64,000 nucleotides of DNA, from assembly GCA_037954665.1 (NCBI GenBank), contig JBBMOL010000016.1, forward strand, positions 6,448,001-6,512,000. Direction: 5' to 3'. The notes under the pieces are model-generated. The model did no database searches, was not told the DNA's origin, and worked only from the letters and a program-made list of their open reading frames with translations. Each line of letters opens with the position of its first letter. The stretch's first letter is position 1. The DNA comes from Laguncularia racemosa (Eukaryota > Streptophyta > Magnoliopsida > Myrtales > Combretaceae). This document shows positions 1-10,309 of the stretch, one piece after another. A program made the position numbers and the translations under genes.

Positions 1-1650
1 TTCAAGGCTTAAAAAAGGCTTTGAATAAGTAGTCAAAATATAAGAGGTATGAGAAGTGACAAACCTAGAGGATAAGCTATATTGGTGATCTAACTAAGTT
101 TAATGAGCAGCGTATTGTATAAATAACTAGAGGAGAAGATAATTGTGAAATTGTAGAATGTATTGTGGAGCTATATATGACCAAGTCTCATGCAGATTGA
201 TTTCTATTAAAGTGAAGATATAATCACACTAAATGAGCAAAGGATCATCGATAAGGTATCATATTTCAAAATTCATGTGTCCTATCATCTTCATTTCATG
301 GATTTAGGGACACCACACCATGATAGCAAAAACAACTTGTTATTAGAAGAGGTTAAGAGCAATCTTTGACCATGGATCAACTTGACCAGAAGATGGGATC
401 TACAAGTAATAAGTTTGCAAATAGTCTAATTGCTAAAGATCGATGGTCCAACAAGAGCGACAACCATGAAGGGGTTTCTAAAGGCTGGGTATAATTTGTT
501 ATCACAACAAGAAGAAGGGTACATTCTCCTATCATGTAGCTTAACTAAAGCTTCAAAAACAAATAAAATATTGCTTTAAGGATGCTATAAGGACACTATA
601 AGGGTTAAACGTAACATAATGATTTCCTATAGCCTCGAAGTTTCCCATTGTGGTCTAAGTGATGATGAGGAGTCGTGAATCTTAGTGTATTTGTTATGGT
701 TATTGATTCTAGGATGGAGGATCCTGGTGTTTACATTGTATCATTAGCTATAATAGTAGAATGCTTATTAGCAATGCAATGAAAAAGGTCCCTTTTGCTT
801 CAAGAGTGTTGTTCAAGGTCTAAGATAAAGAGAATCGAAAGGAAGTGAAACATGAAGGTTTGAAAAGTACTTAGTGACCTGTGGTGTGTTAATATTAATG
901 GTCATAACTATGCATGGTTTTAAGAGCAAATGAATGACCTCATTTAGGAATATGGTAATGAGGGACTAAGAGTATGTGTGGTGCATTAGGTAACTCTAAG
1001 GTAGGCAACTGGTAAGATTGAATCAAAGGAGGTTCATTATAGGTGTTGCTTGGGTGTATAGGCATGTGCATTGAGTTATGAAAATATAAGCCAATATCAA
1101 GATTCGTTGGGCTTGTGCCTTAAATTCACATGAGACTTGAGGGTTATAGAGGGTGTAATACAACAAGCAACAACCAATTGATACAAAGAGGGAAGTTAAC
1201 AATTGAAGTAGCTAGCAGTTCACTAGGCAAGCATGATTAGTTAGGCCATGTTCTGTAATTGACCTAAAGAGGTCATAGGCCTTGGCATTTTCCTATTAAA
1301 TACTTTCTTGGTGCCCAAGTTAATTCTTTTTATGTGTATTTGGGTTTAGTTTTTATGTACTCTATATATCTTATAAAGTGTGTCAAGTATAGCAAGACAA
1401 AATGGTAAAATCAAATAGACTCGATTAAAGAAAATAACGCTTTATGATTATAAGCTAACCTTTGTGCAATTGTTGCTTATACTATATTGATCAATCTAGT
1501 TTTATTCATGATTTTTTACCCTTAGTCTTTTAGTGTTTTCATATAAATTGTATCAATCTTTCTCTTTTAGTTGTTTATATCTCTTGCTTATGGTGTATTC
1601 TATAACTTATAATATGAATTTCGAACTACGTCATAACAAATGATACTACA
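1..1650. repeat. Degenerate copia-like remnant in the 3' flank of SDR copy A
   Basis: This stretch is closely similar to 49128-50740 and, in part, to 19350-20410 and 57963-58760. It lies downstream of each E-type SDR copy. Weak traces of a Ty1/copia gag are readable on the plus strand: a degenerate zinc-knuckle-like CYHN...KKG...YHV run near 490-530, and preceding text that resembles the gag line ending in an LLLEEVK-type motif. About 1130-1640 behaves like an LTR-type non-coding block. No open frame survives. The copia assignment is inference and weak; the repeat relationship is read directly. Confidence 0.45.
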
Positions 1651-1896
1651 AAGCATTATTATCTCAATTGAGTACAACATAATTTTACTCATTCACTTAT
1701 TGATGAAAAAGTCTATCACCAAGGCAAAAATACAATATCATATAATTTTAATTAAAAACGATGTCAAGGCTCCCAAGATTATATGGAATGAATGTTGTTC
1801 TTCTATAAGAATGAAACATGCTAGATTACCTTTTTCTCATTTGCAGTAAAATATCGAGTCGACTAAGAAAAAAGGAATAAAGAAAAAAAAAAACCC

Positions 1897-3148
1897 TCAA
1901 AATGATGACTCTTCCTTTTAAACCAAGAAGCAACATGAGGGCCCACCATTAGGAAGTAGTGCTACATTTACTGCATTTTCAGCACCTTCTTTAGCAAGCA
2001 AGATGCCCGTATTGAAGTTTAAATCTATTTGGCAATAACCAAGGCAAACACTATTGATGCATAAATTGGGATACATTTTCGTCGAGATTCCGGTATGTGC
2101 ATTCATTGCTAGTTTTGAGATACAATAAGCAAGCCAATCTATAGGCCAACCTTTGCTTGCAAGCGAACCATCTTTATAACCCTTAAGAAATGCTTTCACT
2201 GCCACATCCGCTTCTCTTTGGAAAGGCTTTCAACATTGCTAAGAACTCCCTTAGCCCCTTCACTCGATACTTTTTGTAGACAAAATTATAATATTAATAA
2301 GTCTCATGACATGCAAACAATTATTATAGATCTCAAATTCGAGCTTGATGCAACTATTGTCTAATATGGAGCCAAACTCGAGAAACTTGCATATGGGTTT
2401 AGCCCATTTATACTCTTCCTTATAGAGAAGCACCTTATCAAGGACGTCAAATTTTATTTACCTCTAGCTTTCCCCAAGAAGAGGAAACATTAACAACTCT
2501 TGGTGAATTAGATAAGTGGAGAAGATCTATAAGTGCTACCACCATTCTTTTGGCACCATAATAGTTTATATTGAGGCATTCTTCAGCAGCTTCATATAGT
2601 TGGCTTATGGCTCCACTCCAATTGATTTGTGCTCTTTCCTGATATAATGAGATCAATGTGTACGCATCATTAGATTGCAATTGTCAAATCTAATTAGCTA
2701 CTTTTTTTTAATTACCCACAAAAAAAAAATATGAATACACTCCAAAAATAGCAAACTTTACATCGTAAAGTTATAACGACAGTAATATACCATATACTCA
2801 ACAGTTTAAATTAATTGTTAGATTTAGTTCTACAACTAACTGATATAAAAATTTTAAGCCCTATTTGGTGTGGGCTTTTACGTATTATTACTTTTACACT
2901 CTTCTTCCTTAATTGGCTGTTAATTTAACTAAATTCCATTAAATATACTGCTTAATTAGATAGAAATTAGATTAAAAATGCAAAAAAAAACTAGGATTCA
3001 AAGTTAGCAATTCCTACTATGATATCTTACTGCATATGGCGGGGCGTCATAATCAAGTATTTATAATTGTTGAATTGAGAAATATTCACCTTCTCATAAC
3101 TAGAAGCCTTTAATTTCCCAGACTCAGCTTCTGGAGCAACCACTGCAT
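1897..3148 (-). pseudogene. SDR copy A, E-type neomenthol-dehydrogenase-like pseudogene
   Basis: Three of five exons remain. Exon 5 is about 1897-2275, exon 4 is 2462-2638, and the 3' part of exon 3 is 3090-3148. Exon 4 is open and carries the NVSSS serine region. Exon 5 keeps the YCISK catalytic pair (YxxxK) but has a 1-bp deletion near 2200 (LSKEK/DVAVK) and a Q-to-stop change just before the C-terminal KEESSF. Its acceptor reads ACAA where gene E has ACAG. Exon 3 is cut at the start of NNAG, and exons 1-2 are missing because a deletion joins 3148 to upstream sequence (compare gene E). It is clearly non-functional. Confidence 0.88.
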
Positions 3149-3711
3149 TTTTTTTATGTGCTGATAATCCAGAATTATTAATACATCCTGTTGTAACTAT
3201 CTAAATCAACTCCACAATCTCTCTCATGCTTGTTATATATTGTTAATATGTTTTATTAATATATTCTTTAGGAACTTAAGACACAAAATTACGCTTCCCC
3301 TTTTAAGATTAAAAATGGTTGAATCTCCATTAATCTGATAGCCTTGCGTTTTAAAAGCAAATATGGTATAAGTAAGCTGCAATTTTAGTATTCTAAGATG
3401 GAATGCAAAATCTTGCAATAGCAATTTTGACATTTAAACTGTTGAATGGGCTGTGTAGTGCGTTTTTCATGTCATTCAGGGGCTCAAGGAGTGACATTTA
3501 TATATAAAGTATAGGGAGATACTAACTAGAGATTGGAAAATACAAAACATATGATGTTCTTATACTATTACCAACGGAAATCTTCTGTTGCATATAGTAA
3601 CATGTAAACATATGGTAACATACAAGCACCAAATTCCTGAAAACAGATCAGAAACCAAGAGGGACCAGGCACTGATGGAACAGTACATGCCTAAGAGAAG
3701 CATTCATATTT

Positions 3712-3795
3712 TTATAAATGTACAATTTCTTTGCGAGAAAAGGATGAGCCAGAGTGCCCATCCTTAGGAAGCAAAGCCAACTAAACGAGTAGCTC
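3712..3795 (-). pseudogene. Stub of C-type SDR exon 5 (C-terminus only)
   Basis: About 26 codons match the extreme C-terminus of gene C (ALLPKDG...FSRKEIVH followed by a stop). Upstream coding sequence is absent and replaced by unrelated AT-rich sequence. The same stub with the same breakpoint is at 54292-54372. It is therefore the remnant of a C-type partner gene that once stood upstream of copy A. Confidence 0.75.
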
Positions 3796-3852
3796 ATCTA
3801 TTTTTCTATTCTTCAAGAATTTAGGAGTTTACTTAGATTTCTTTGATGATGC

Positions 3853-3857
3853 ATATT
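3853..3857. repeat. Left target-site duplication of Gypsy-1 (atatt)
   Basis: Five bases before the left LTR read atatt and five after the right LTR (9190-9194) read atact. The unoccupied paralogous site near 54430 reads gcatactt, so atact is the original and the left copy has one transition. Confidence 0.85.
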
Positions 3858-4739
3858 TGATGAGATCCATGATGGGAGCCAAGCCAGAAGATGGAATGTG
3901 GATCCTCTTGAAGTGCCACCTGGACCGATCACAAGAAATCGAGCGAAACGATTCAAGGAAGCACTTAACGGGGTTGATAAAGGATGTCCATGAAGCCAGA
4001 AAGGATTGGAGCAATCATGAAGTTAGAAAGGATTGGAACAACCATGGGAAGGCCCTTGCTCTTATTCAAGTCATAAAGGATACGGGTTGAAGAGGGCGTG
4101 TTTTTTCAAGGCACGGTCGTATAGGAGTCTGAAGGTTACACAGAAACATACATGGCCTGAATACACGGCCGCATATACACCCAACGCCAACCGTGTAATG
4201 AGTCTGGAAGTTCCACAGAAACATACACGGCCAAAATACAGGATCATGTATATACCCTATACCGGCTCCAACGCCGCCAGCCTTCATTCCAACACCACCG
4301 GCCTTTAATGTCCTATTCTATTATTTTTACACAACTTATTGATGTTATGTCATTTTGGGTCTTTATTTTCACAAATTGTAAACCCTACTATAAAGCTCCT
4401 AGGGTTTAGAACAGCTGGAACATAGAATATACAACTTTGAAAGATTGAAAACACTTTTGAGAGAATTTCTCTCTTAGTTCTTTAAAGAACTAATCTAGAA
4501 CTTATCGGATTTTCTTTCCGTGGCATTCATCCCGACTTATCAATCGGTCTTTCATCCCGATTGTGGCGTCTTCATATTATACCAAGGTTCTTGTCTTGCT
4601 TATAGACAACGGGTCGCAGTTTCCACTTGGGCGTGTTTGGCATCTTAGGTAACGAATTCTGAACGTATTGGTATTGGTTTCGTTACACATTGGCGTGGTT
4701 CGTATCAGTTAAGAATCCGATCAAACCGATTTCGTATCA
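3858..4739 (+). repeat. Gypsy-1 5' LTR
   Basis: It begins TGATGAGATCC, ends TTCGTATCA, and is the same length (882 bp) as the 3' LTR at 8308-9189. Differences between the two are mostly C/T and G/A transitions, many at CpG. The 4110-4300 part holds several copies of a CACGGCCGTG-type palindrome. Confidence 0.95.
4389..4395 (+). promoter_or_regulatory. Probable TATA box of the Gypsy-1 5' LTR
   Basis: TATAAAG inside the LTR, downstream of the palindrome-rich part. The 3' LTR has the same motif at 8838-8844. Placement fits a U3/R boundary, but no transcription start can be seen. Confidence 0.5.
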
Positions 4740-4742
4740 GTT

Positions 4743-4754
4743 TGGTATCAGAGC
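4743..4754 (+). other. Gypsy-1 primer binding site
   Basis: TGGTATCAGAGC lies three bases after the 5' LTR. It is the exact plant consensus complementary to the 3' end of initiator methionine tRNA. Confidence 0.95.
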
Positions 4755-5256
4755 TTAGGTTTGTTAAACATCAGTTCGGTTTGAGGAAGGTAACATCAAA
4801 ACCCTAACTCCAATCGTTCATATCAATTGTTTGTATTCAATTTCATAGTGTTAATTGCTTATTGAAAGTGTAGTACCTACTATTCAAGTTTGCTACAAAA
4901 AAAAAAAAAAGGAAGAATCACGACAAAGAAAAAAAAAGAGAGAACATGATCAAGAGCAACAAACAAAGGCGAAAAAAAATTCAAAAAAAAAAGAGGAATT
5001 AGTGTAGTTTTAGAAAAATTCGGAAAATTTTGAGCCCTAGAGTTGTTTTGAATTCTACGGAAGGAAATTGGTATAGTTTGGGTTAGTTCCAAGAGAATTG
5101 AAAAGAGGAATTGGTGAATTGCTATCATTATTGCTTGTGAAAATACACGAGTGACTGTGTGATATCATCATTTGAGAAAAACACGTAAGGGAGTGTATTG
5201 TGAGGTTTAATCATATATATATATTTGTGTTAGTACTAATTTTTTTTGTAGGAACT

Positions 5257-6342
5257 ATGTCGAGGCAACATTCTCCTGAAGGTGAGAGGGGAAGATTTGA
5301 TGCTAGGTTAGTGATTGAGGCGTTGGGGGGTGAGATGAAGAGGATGTTTCAGGAGGGGATGGAACAAATTCATGAGATGGTAGAGCAAAGACTAGAGCAA
5401 TCTAAAAATGTCTTCCAAGGGCGTAAGAGGGAGAGTTGTTCTAGGAGAGTACAAAGGGGTGGAGATGAAATGTCTGATGATGAATTTGATGAACCTTTTG
5501 TCGGGAGTTATAGAGGATATAGTGGTAGGAATAGAGGAACTAGGGATTGGGAAGATAGAGGAGATAGGAATAGAGAGGATAATCAATTGAGTAGTATAAA
5601 GATGAAGATTCCTCCTTTCCAAGGGAAGAATGATCCCGAGGCGTACTTAGAGTGGGAGAAGAAGGTGGAGATGGTGTTTGATTGTCACAACTATAGTGGG
5701 AGAAAGAAAGTGAAACTTGTTGCCATTGAATTTTCGGATTATGCCATAGTGTGGTGGGATCAACTAATGTTGAATCGAAGAAGGAGTGGCGAACCACCTA
5801 TTGAGTCGCGGGAAGAGATGAAAAGAGTGATGAAGAAGCGGTTTGTGCCTACGTATTACTATCGTGAATTGCACAACAAATTGCAAACTCTTAGGCAAGG
5901 AAGCCGAAGTGTGGATGAGTATTTCAAGGAGATGGAAGTTACTATGATTAGGGCGAATGTAAAGGAGGATAGAGAGGTTACCATGACTAGGTTTCTTGCT
6001 AGATTGAATAGAGAAATTCAAAATGTCGTTGAATTGCAGCATTATGTAGAATTGGAAAATATGGTTCATATGGCTATAAAGGTTGAGAACCAACACAAGA
6101 GGAAAGGTAGTAGTAATGCACGGTTTCAACAGGGTACTGGTTCATCCACCTGGAAGACTAACGAATGGAAGAAGTAAGAAAAGCCTTTACCCACTGAATC
6201 GAAAGGAGAGCAGAGGCAAGCGGGTTCTACTCCTGGTAACCAAGGTAAACCTGACTCTTCTACTCCTAGAAATCGTGACATTAGATGTTTTAAATGCCAA
6301 GGTAGAGGTCATATTGCTAGTCAATGTCCAAATAGGCGTGTT
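5257..6342 (+). pseudogene. Gypsy-1 gag (capsid and zinc knuckle), one stop
   Basis: The likely start is the ATG at 5257 (MSRQHSPEGERG). An upstream in-frame ATG at 5200 only adds a hydrophobic run, probably leader sequence. A retrotransposon gag domain covers about 5620-6090 (DPEAYLEWEKK, WWDQL, RSVDEYFKEME). After a single TAA at 6175 the same frame continues into a CCHC zinc knuckle at about 6286-6327 (CFKCQGRGHIASQC). It is the nucleocapsid/capsid precursor of the element, broken by that stop. Confidence 0.9.
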
Positions 6343-8518
6343 ATGATTCTACGTAATGATGGTGAGTATGAGACTGAGGTGGATAGTGAAGAGGATGATA
6401 TGCCTCCATTAGAGGATGCTAGTGATGATGAGGAGCCTGCAGTAGGGAAGTTAGTGGCAGTAGTGAAGCGAGCTTTGAATGTGCAGGTGAAGGAAGAAGA
6501 AGAGGTGCAAAGAGAGAATATCTTTCATACTAGATGTTATCTAGGTAATCATATTTGCAGTTTAATCATTGATGGAGGAAGTTACACCAATGTGGTGAGT
6601 AATTTTATTGTTGAGAGGCTGGGAATCAAGACCACTAAACACCCTAGTCCATATAAATTGCAGTGACTGAATGATAGTGGTGAGACTAAGGTGAGTAAGC
6701 AAGCCTTGATTGCTTTTTGCATTGGTAGGTATGAGGATGAGGTGTTATGCGATGTAGTGCCAATGTAAGCGTGCCATGTGTTGTTGGGGAGGCCATGGCA
6801 ATTTGATAGGAAGGTTGTTCATGATGACTTTTCTAACAAGTATATGATTATGCACCAGGGGAAAAGCTTTAATCTTAAACTTTTAACACCTAAACAGGTG
6901 TATGAGGACCAATTGCAGCTACAACAGTCTTTCACAAAATATAAGGGGAGTGAAAAACAGAGGGAGATTGAGAGAGAAAAAGACAGTGAGAAAGAAAAGG
7001 GACACAAAAGTCAATATCAAAAGGAAAAAGAGAGGGAGGCTGGAAAGAGTGTAAGAGACCAAGTTGAAGGGGGATCAACTTTGGTGGTGAGTGAAAAGGA
7101 GAGTGCAACCTTGCAAAAGGAGAGTTGTATGGCAAGAGCAAGTGTAGTGAGGAGAGCGTTAGTGATGAAGCAACCTATGTTGTTGCTGGTTTTTAAAGAA
7201 ACTTTTTTGAATACTAATGAACTATTTAACTTTTTGCCTAGTGTGGTTGTGTCTATTGTGCAGGACTTTAAAGATGTCTTCCCTGAGGAGATTCCAAAGG
7301 GATTATCACCTATTCGTGGTATTGAGCACTAAATTGACCTTTTACCCGAAGCATCGATTCCAAACAAACCAGCTTATAGGAGCAATCCAGATGAGACAAA
7401 GGAACCCCAAAGGCTGGTCGATGAATTAATGGAGAAGGGGTATGTGAGAAAAAGCATGAGCCCATGTGCAGTGCCTGTGATTTTGGTGCCTAAGAAGGAT
7501 GGGTCATGGAGAATATGTGTTGACTACCGCGCCATCAACAACATCACGGTAAAGTATCGTCATCCCATTCCTCGCTTAGATGACATGTTAGATAAGTTAC
7601 ATAGGTCTAGTGTCTTTTCTAAAATTGATCTGAAAAGCGGATATCACCAAATTAAATGAAAGAAGGTGATGAATGGAAAACCGCATTTAAGACAAAATAT
7701 GGATTGTATGAGTGGTTAGTAATGCCTTTCGGGTTAACTAACACACCTAGTACTTTTATGAGACTTATGAACCATGTTTTGAGGACTTTTATTGGCAAAT
7801 TTGTGGTTGTCTATTTTGATGATATCCTCATTTATAGCAAGAGTTTGGAAGACCATATATCTCACTTGGGGGATGTTTTAGAAGTACTTTGAAAGGAGCA
7901 ATTATAAGCTAACCTCAAGAAGTGCACTTTTTGCACAGACAAACTTGTGTGTCTTGTTTTTGTTGTTAGTGCAGGGGAAAAGTTGATGAAGAAAAGATTC
8001 GTGCGATCCAAGAATGGCCTAATCCAACTGATGTAAGTAATGTGTGGAGTTTCCATGGACTAGCGAGCTTTTACAGGAGATTTGTGAAGGATTTCAGCAC
8101 CATTGCAGTACCACTTACTGAGCGACGATCTACACGACTTCCTAGAGGCAATGGACCATTTCAAATTCTTGAGCGCATCGATGATAATGCATACAAGATA
8201 GATTTACCAGGTGAGTATCCAGTAAGTGCTATGTTTAATGTTACTGATCTAAGTCCATTTGAAGCAGGCGATGATTTGAGGACAAATCCTTTTCAAGAGG
8301 AGGGGAATGATGAGATCCATGATAGGAGTCAAGCCAAAAGATGGAATGTGGATCCTCTTGAAGTGCCACTTGGACCGATCACAAGAAATCGAGCGAAACG
8401 ATTCAAGGAAGCACTTAACGGGTTGATAAAGGATGTCCATGAAGCCGAAAAGGATTGGAGCAATCATGAAGTTGGAAAGGATTGGAACAATCATGGGAAG
8501 GCCCTTACTCTTGTTTAA
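6343..8518 (+). pseudogene. Gypsy-1 pol: protease, RT, integrase tail; RNase H and integrase core deleted
   Basis: In the gag frame there is an aspartic protease with IIDGGS in place of the usual D-S/T-G (about 6568-6585) and LLGRPWQFD, then RT from about 7420 (CAVPVILVPKKDGSWR, DLKSGYHQIK). A 1-bp loss near 7656 shifts the frame before the WLVMPFGL and YFDDIL boxes (about 7710-7830), and several more breaks follow. At about 8120 the RT thumb (FYRRFVKDFS...PLTE) passes directly into the integrase C-terminal LPRGNGPFQILERIDDNAYK block. RNase H and the integrase zinc-binding and DDE parts are therefore absent. The frame crosses the LTR border at 8308 and stops at 8518. Confidence 0.88.
8295..8307 (+). 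other. Gypsy-1 polypurine tract
   Basis: AAGAGGAGGGGAA directly precedes the 3' LTR, where the plus-strand primer of LTR retrotransposons is expected. It also lies inside the pol reading frame. Confidence 0.85.
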
Positions 8519-9189
8519 GTCATAAAGGATACGAGTTAAAGAGGACGTGACTTTTCAAGGCACGGCCGTGTAGGAGTCTGAAGGTTACACAGAAACATAC
8601 ACGGCCTAAATACACAGTCGTGTATACACCCAACGTCAGCCATGTAGTGAGTTTGGAAGTTCCACAAAAACATACATGGCCAGAATATACGGCCGTGTAT
8701 ATACCCTACGTTGGCTCCAACGTCGCCGGCCTTTATTCCAACGCCGCCGGCCTTTAATGTCCTGTTCTGTTATTTTTACACAACTTATTGATGTTATGTC
8801 GTTTTAGGTCTTTATTTTCATGAATTGTAAACCCTACTATAAAGCTCCTAAGGTTTAGAACAGCTAGAACATAGAATATACAACTTTGAAAGATTGAAAA
8901 TACTTTTGAAGGAATTTCTCTCTTGGTTCTTTAAAGAACTAATCCAGAACTTATCGGATTTTCTTCCCGTGGCATTCATCCCGACTTATCAATCGGTCTT
9001 TCATCCCGATTATGACGTCTTCATATTATACTAAGGTTCTTGTCTCGCTTATAGACAACAGGTCGCGGTTTCCACTTGGGCGTGTTTGGCATCTTAGGTA
9101 ACGAATTCCGAATGTATTGGTATTGGGTTTCGTCACACATTAGCGTGGTTCGTATCAGTTAGGAATCCAATCAAACCGATTTCGTATCA
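8308..9189 (+). repeat. Gypsy-1 3' LTR
   Basis: 882 bp, TGATGAGATCC to TTCGTATCA, paired with 3858-4739 and followed by the right target duplication atact at 9190-9194. Its first 210 bp carry the end of the pol frame. Confidence 0.95.
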
Positions 9190-10309
9190 ATACTTGTACA
9201 TCATTGAAGATTTTAATTTTTAATATAATTAAAACTTATATTTTCTTAGTACCTAAACATGTGTATCATAGGAATATAGTGTGATTGAATTTATTGTTAT
9301 TCAATGAATTCTTAGATTTCTTAATTTGTGTATGTGTTTTTAGTATTGTTTAGATCAATATTTCTAGAGTATTATTTTATCTATTTAATGTTATATATTA
9401 AGATTGAGAAATCTAATGTGTAATTAGATCTAACATATTTGAAAAGAATTAATATAATCTTAAAGATAAGTTACATAACTCTTTTGGAATTAAATAATTT
9501 GTTTCAAGGAATTTATTGCTTTTAATGCACTTTTTGAAATATATTATTATGAAGAGATTCAAATAGATATTTTTAATATTAGCTTTAATAAGCTTGAAAA
9601 AGTTATTAAACTAATTTAAAAATTCTACTGATCAATGAAATTAAGAAGGATTTGAATGAATCTTGTGAATATCACATGATAATTCTTAAAGGAAACAAAG
9701 TTTAGCTACTAGTTTTGTCATTTTGAAGTTAATTATAATATGTTTTGCTCTTTTTTCTTTTAATTTAATCTTAGTTCATTAATTAATACTTAGTTATAAG
9801 GTTTAGATAAATTAATCTTTATAATTTACCAATCAAACAATAGAGTATAGTTTAGTATTAGTACTTGTAATCTCTGTGGGACGATATTTGTATTTAATAT
9901 AGTATATTACAAAATTTGATAAGTATAATTATCTAACATCATTAACAATAAAAATTAAGTCATTTTAATATATTGATACTAAGAAATACATAAAAAATAA
10001 ATAAATCAACAAGTTCAATACTTAGCCTAATAAATTTCAGAACCTACAAGAAAAACAAAATTATTATACAAGTATACAAATAATAATCCAATACTTGGCC
10101 TAATTATAACCACAGGACCATACGATTATGGAAATGCTGTGAGGATCATAATAATTTTCGAAATGACTATAGAATAAAATAAATATATGTAAAGTTATAA
10201 TATACTAAAATAATCACTAATATAAATATTTAATATTAGCATATTCTAGATTACTAAAGTTTCACGAGTAAGTTTCATAATGAATAAAAATTTTGGAAAA
10301 TTTGATAAC
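9190..10309. repeat. LTR-like repeat family R, copy 1 (truncated by Gypsy-2)
   Basis: AT-rich and colinear with 54434-55548, to which it is nearly identical apart from scattered changes. An inverted diverged copy covers part of 30990-32150 (for example 31583-31650 against 10180-10240). A block near 9870-9935 (CTGTGGGACGATA...) recalls the sequence just upstream of the primer binding site in Athila/Tat gypsy elements; that is only a resemblance. Homology with copy 2 stops at 10309-10312, where Gypsy-2 begins. No gene is seen. Confidence 0.75.

Larger units (their letters stand above)
3858..9189 (+). mobile_element. Gypsy-1: Ty3/gypsy chromovirus-like LTR retrotransposon, internally deleted
   Basis: The 5332-bp element has two 882-bp LTRs (TG...CA), an initiator-Met-type primer binding site, gag, protease, reverse transcriptase and a polypurine tract. 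RNase H and most of the integrase are missing. Decay includes in-frame stops at 6175, 6664, 6766 and 7330 and a frameshift near 7656. It is inserted in a segmental duplication whose other copy (49128-55548) lacks it. The pol frame runs into the 3' LTR, ending in a TRNRAKRFKEAL-like tail. This resembles the integrase tail of the CRM chromoviruses; I am recalling that family feature, so the lineage call is tentative. Confidence 0.93.

Noticed and set aside
1640..1849. Plus-strand frame repeated at 50733-50942
   Set aside because: Conserved only because the segment is duplicated; no domain and no start context beyond chance.
5392..6129. Antisense frames opposite Gypsy-1 gag
   Set aside because: They overlap the recognisable gag frame and show no independent motif.
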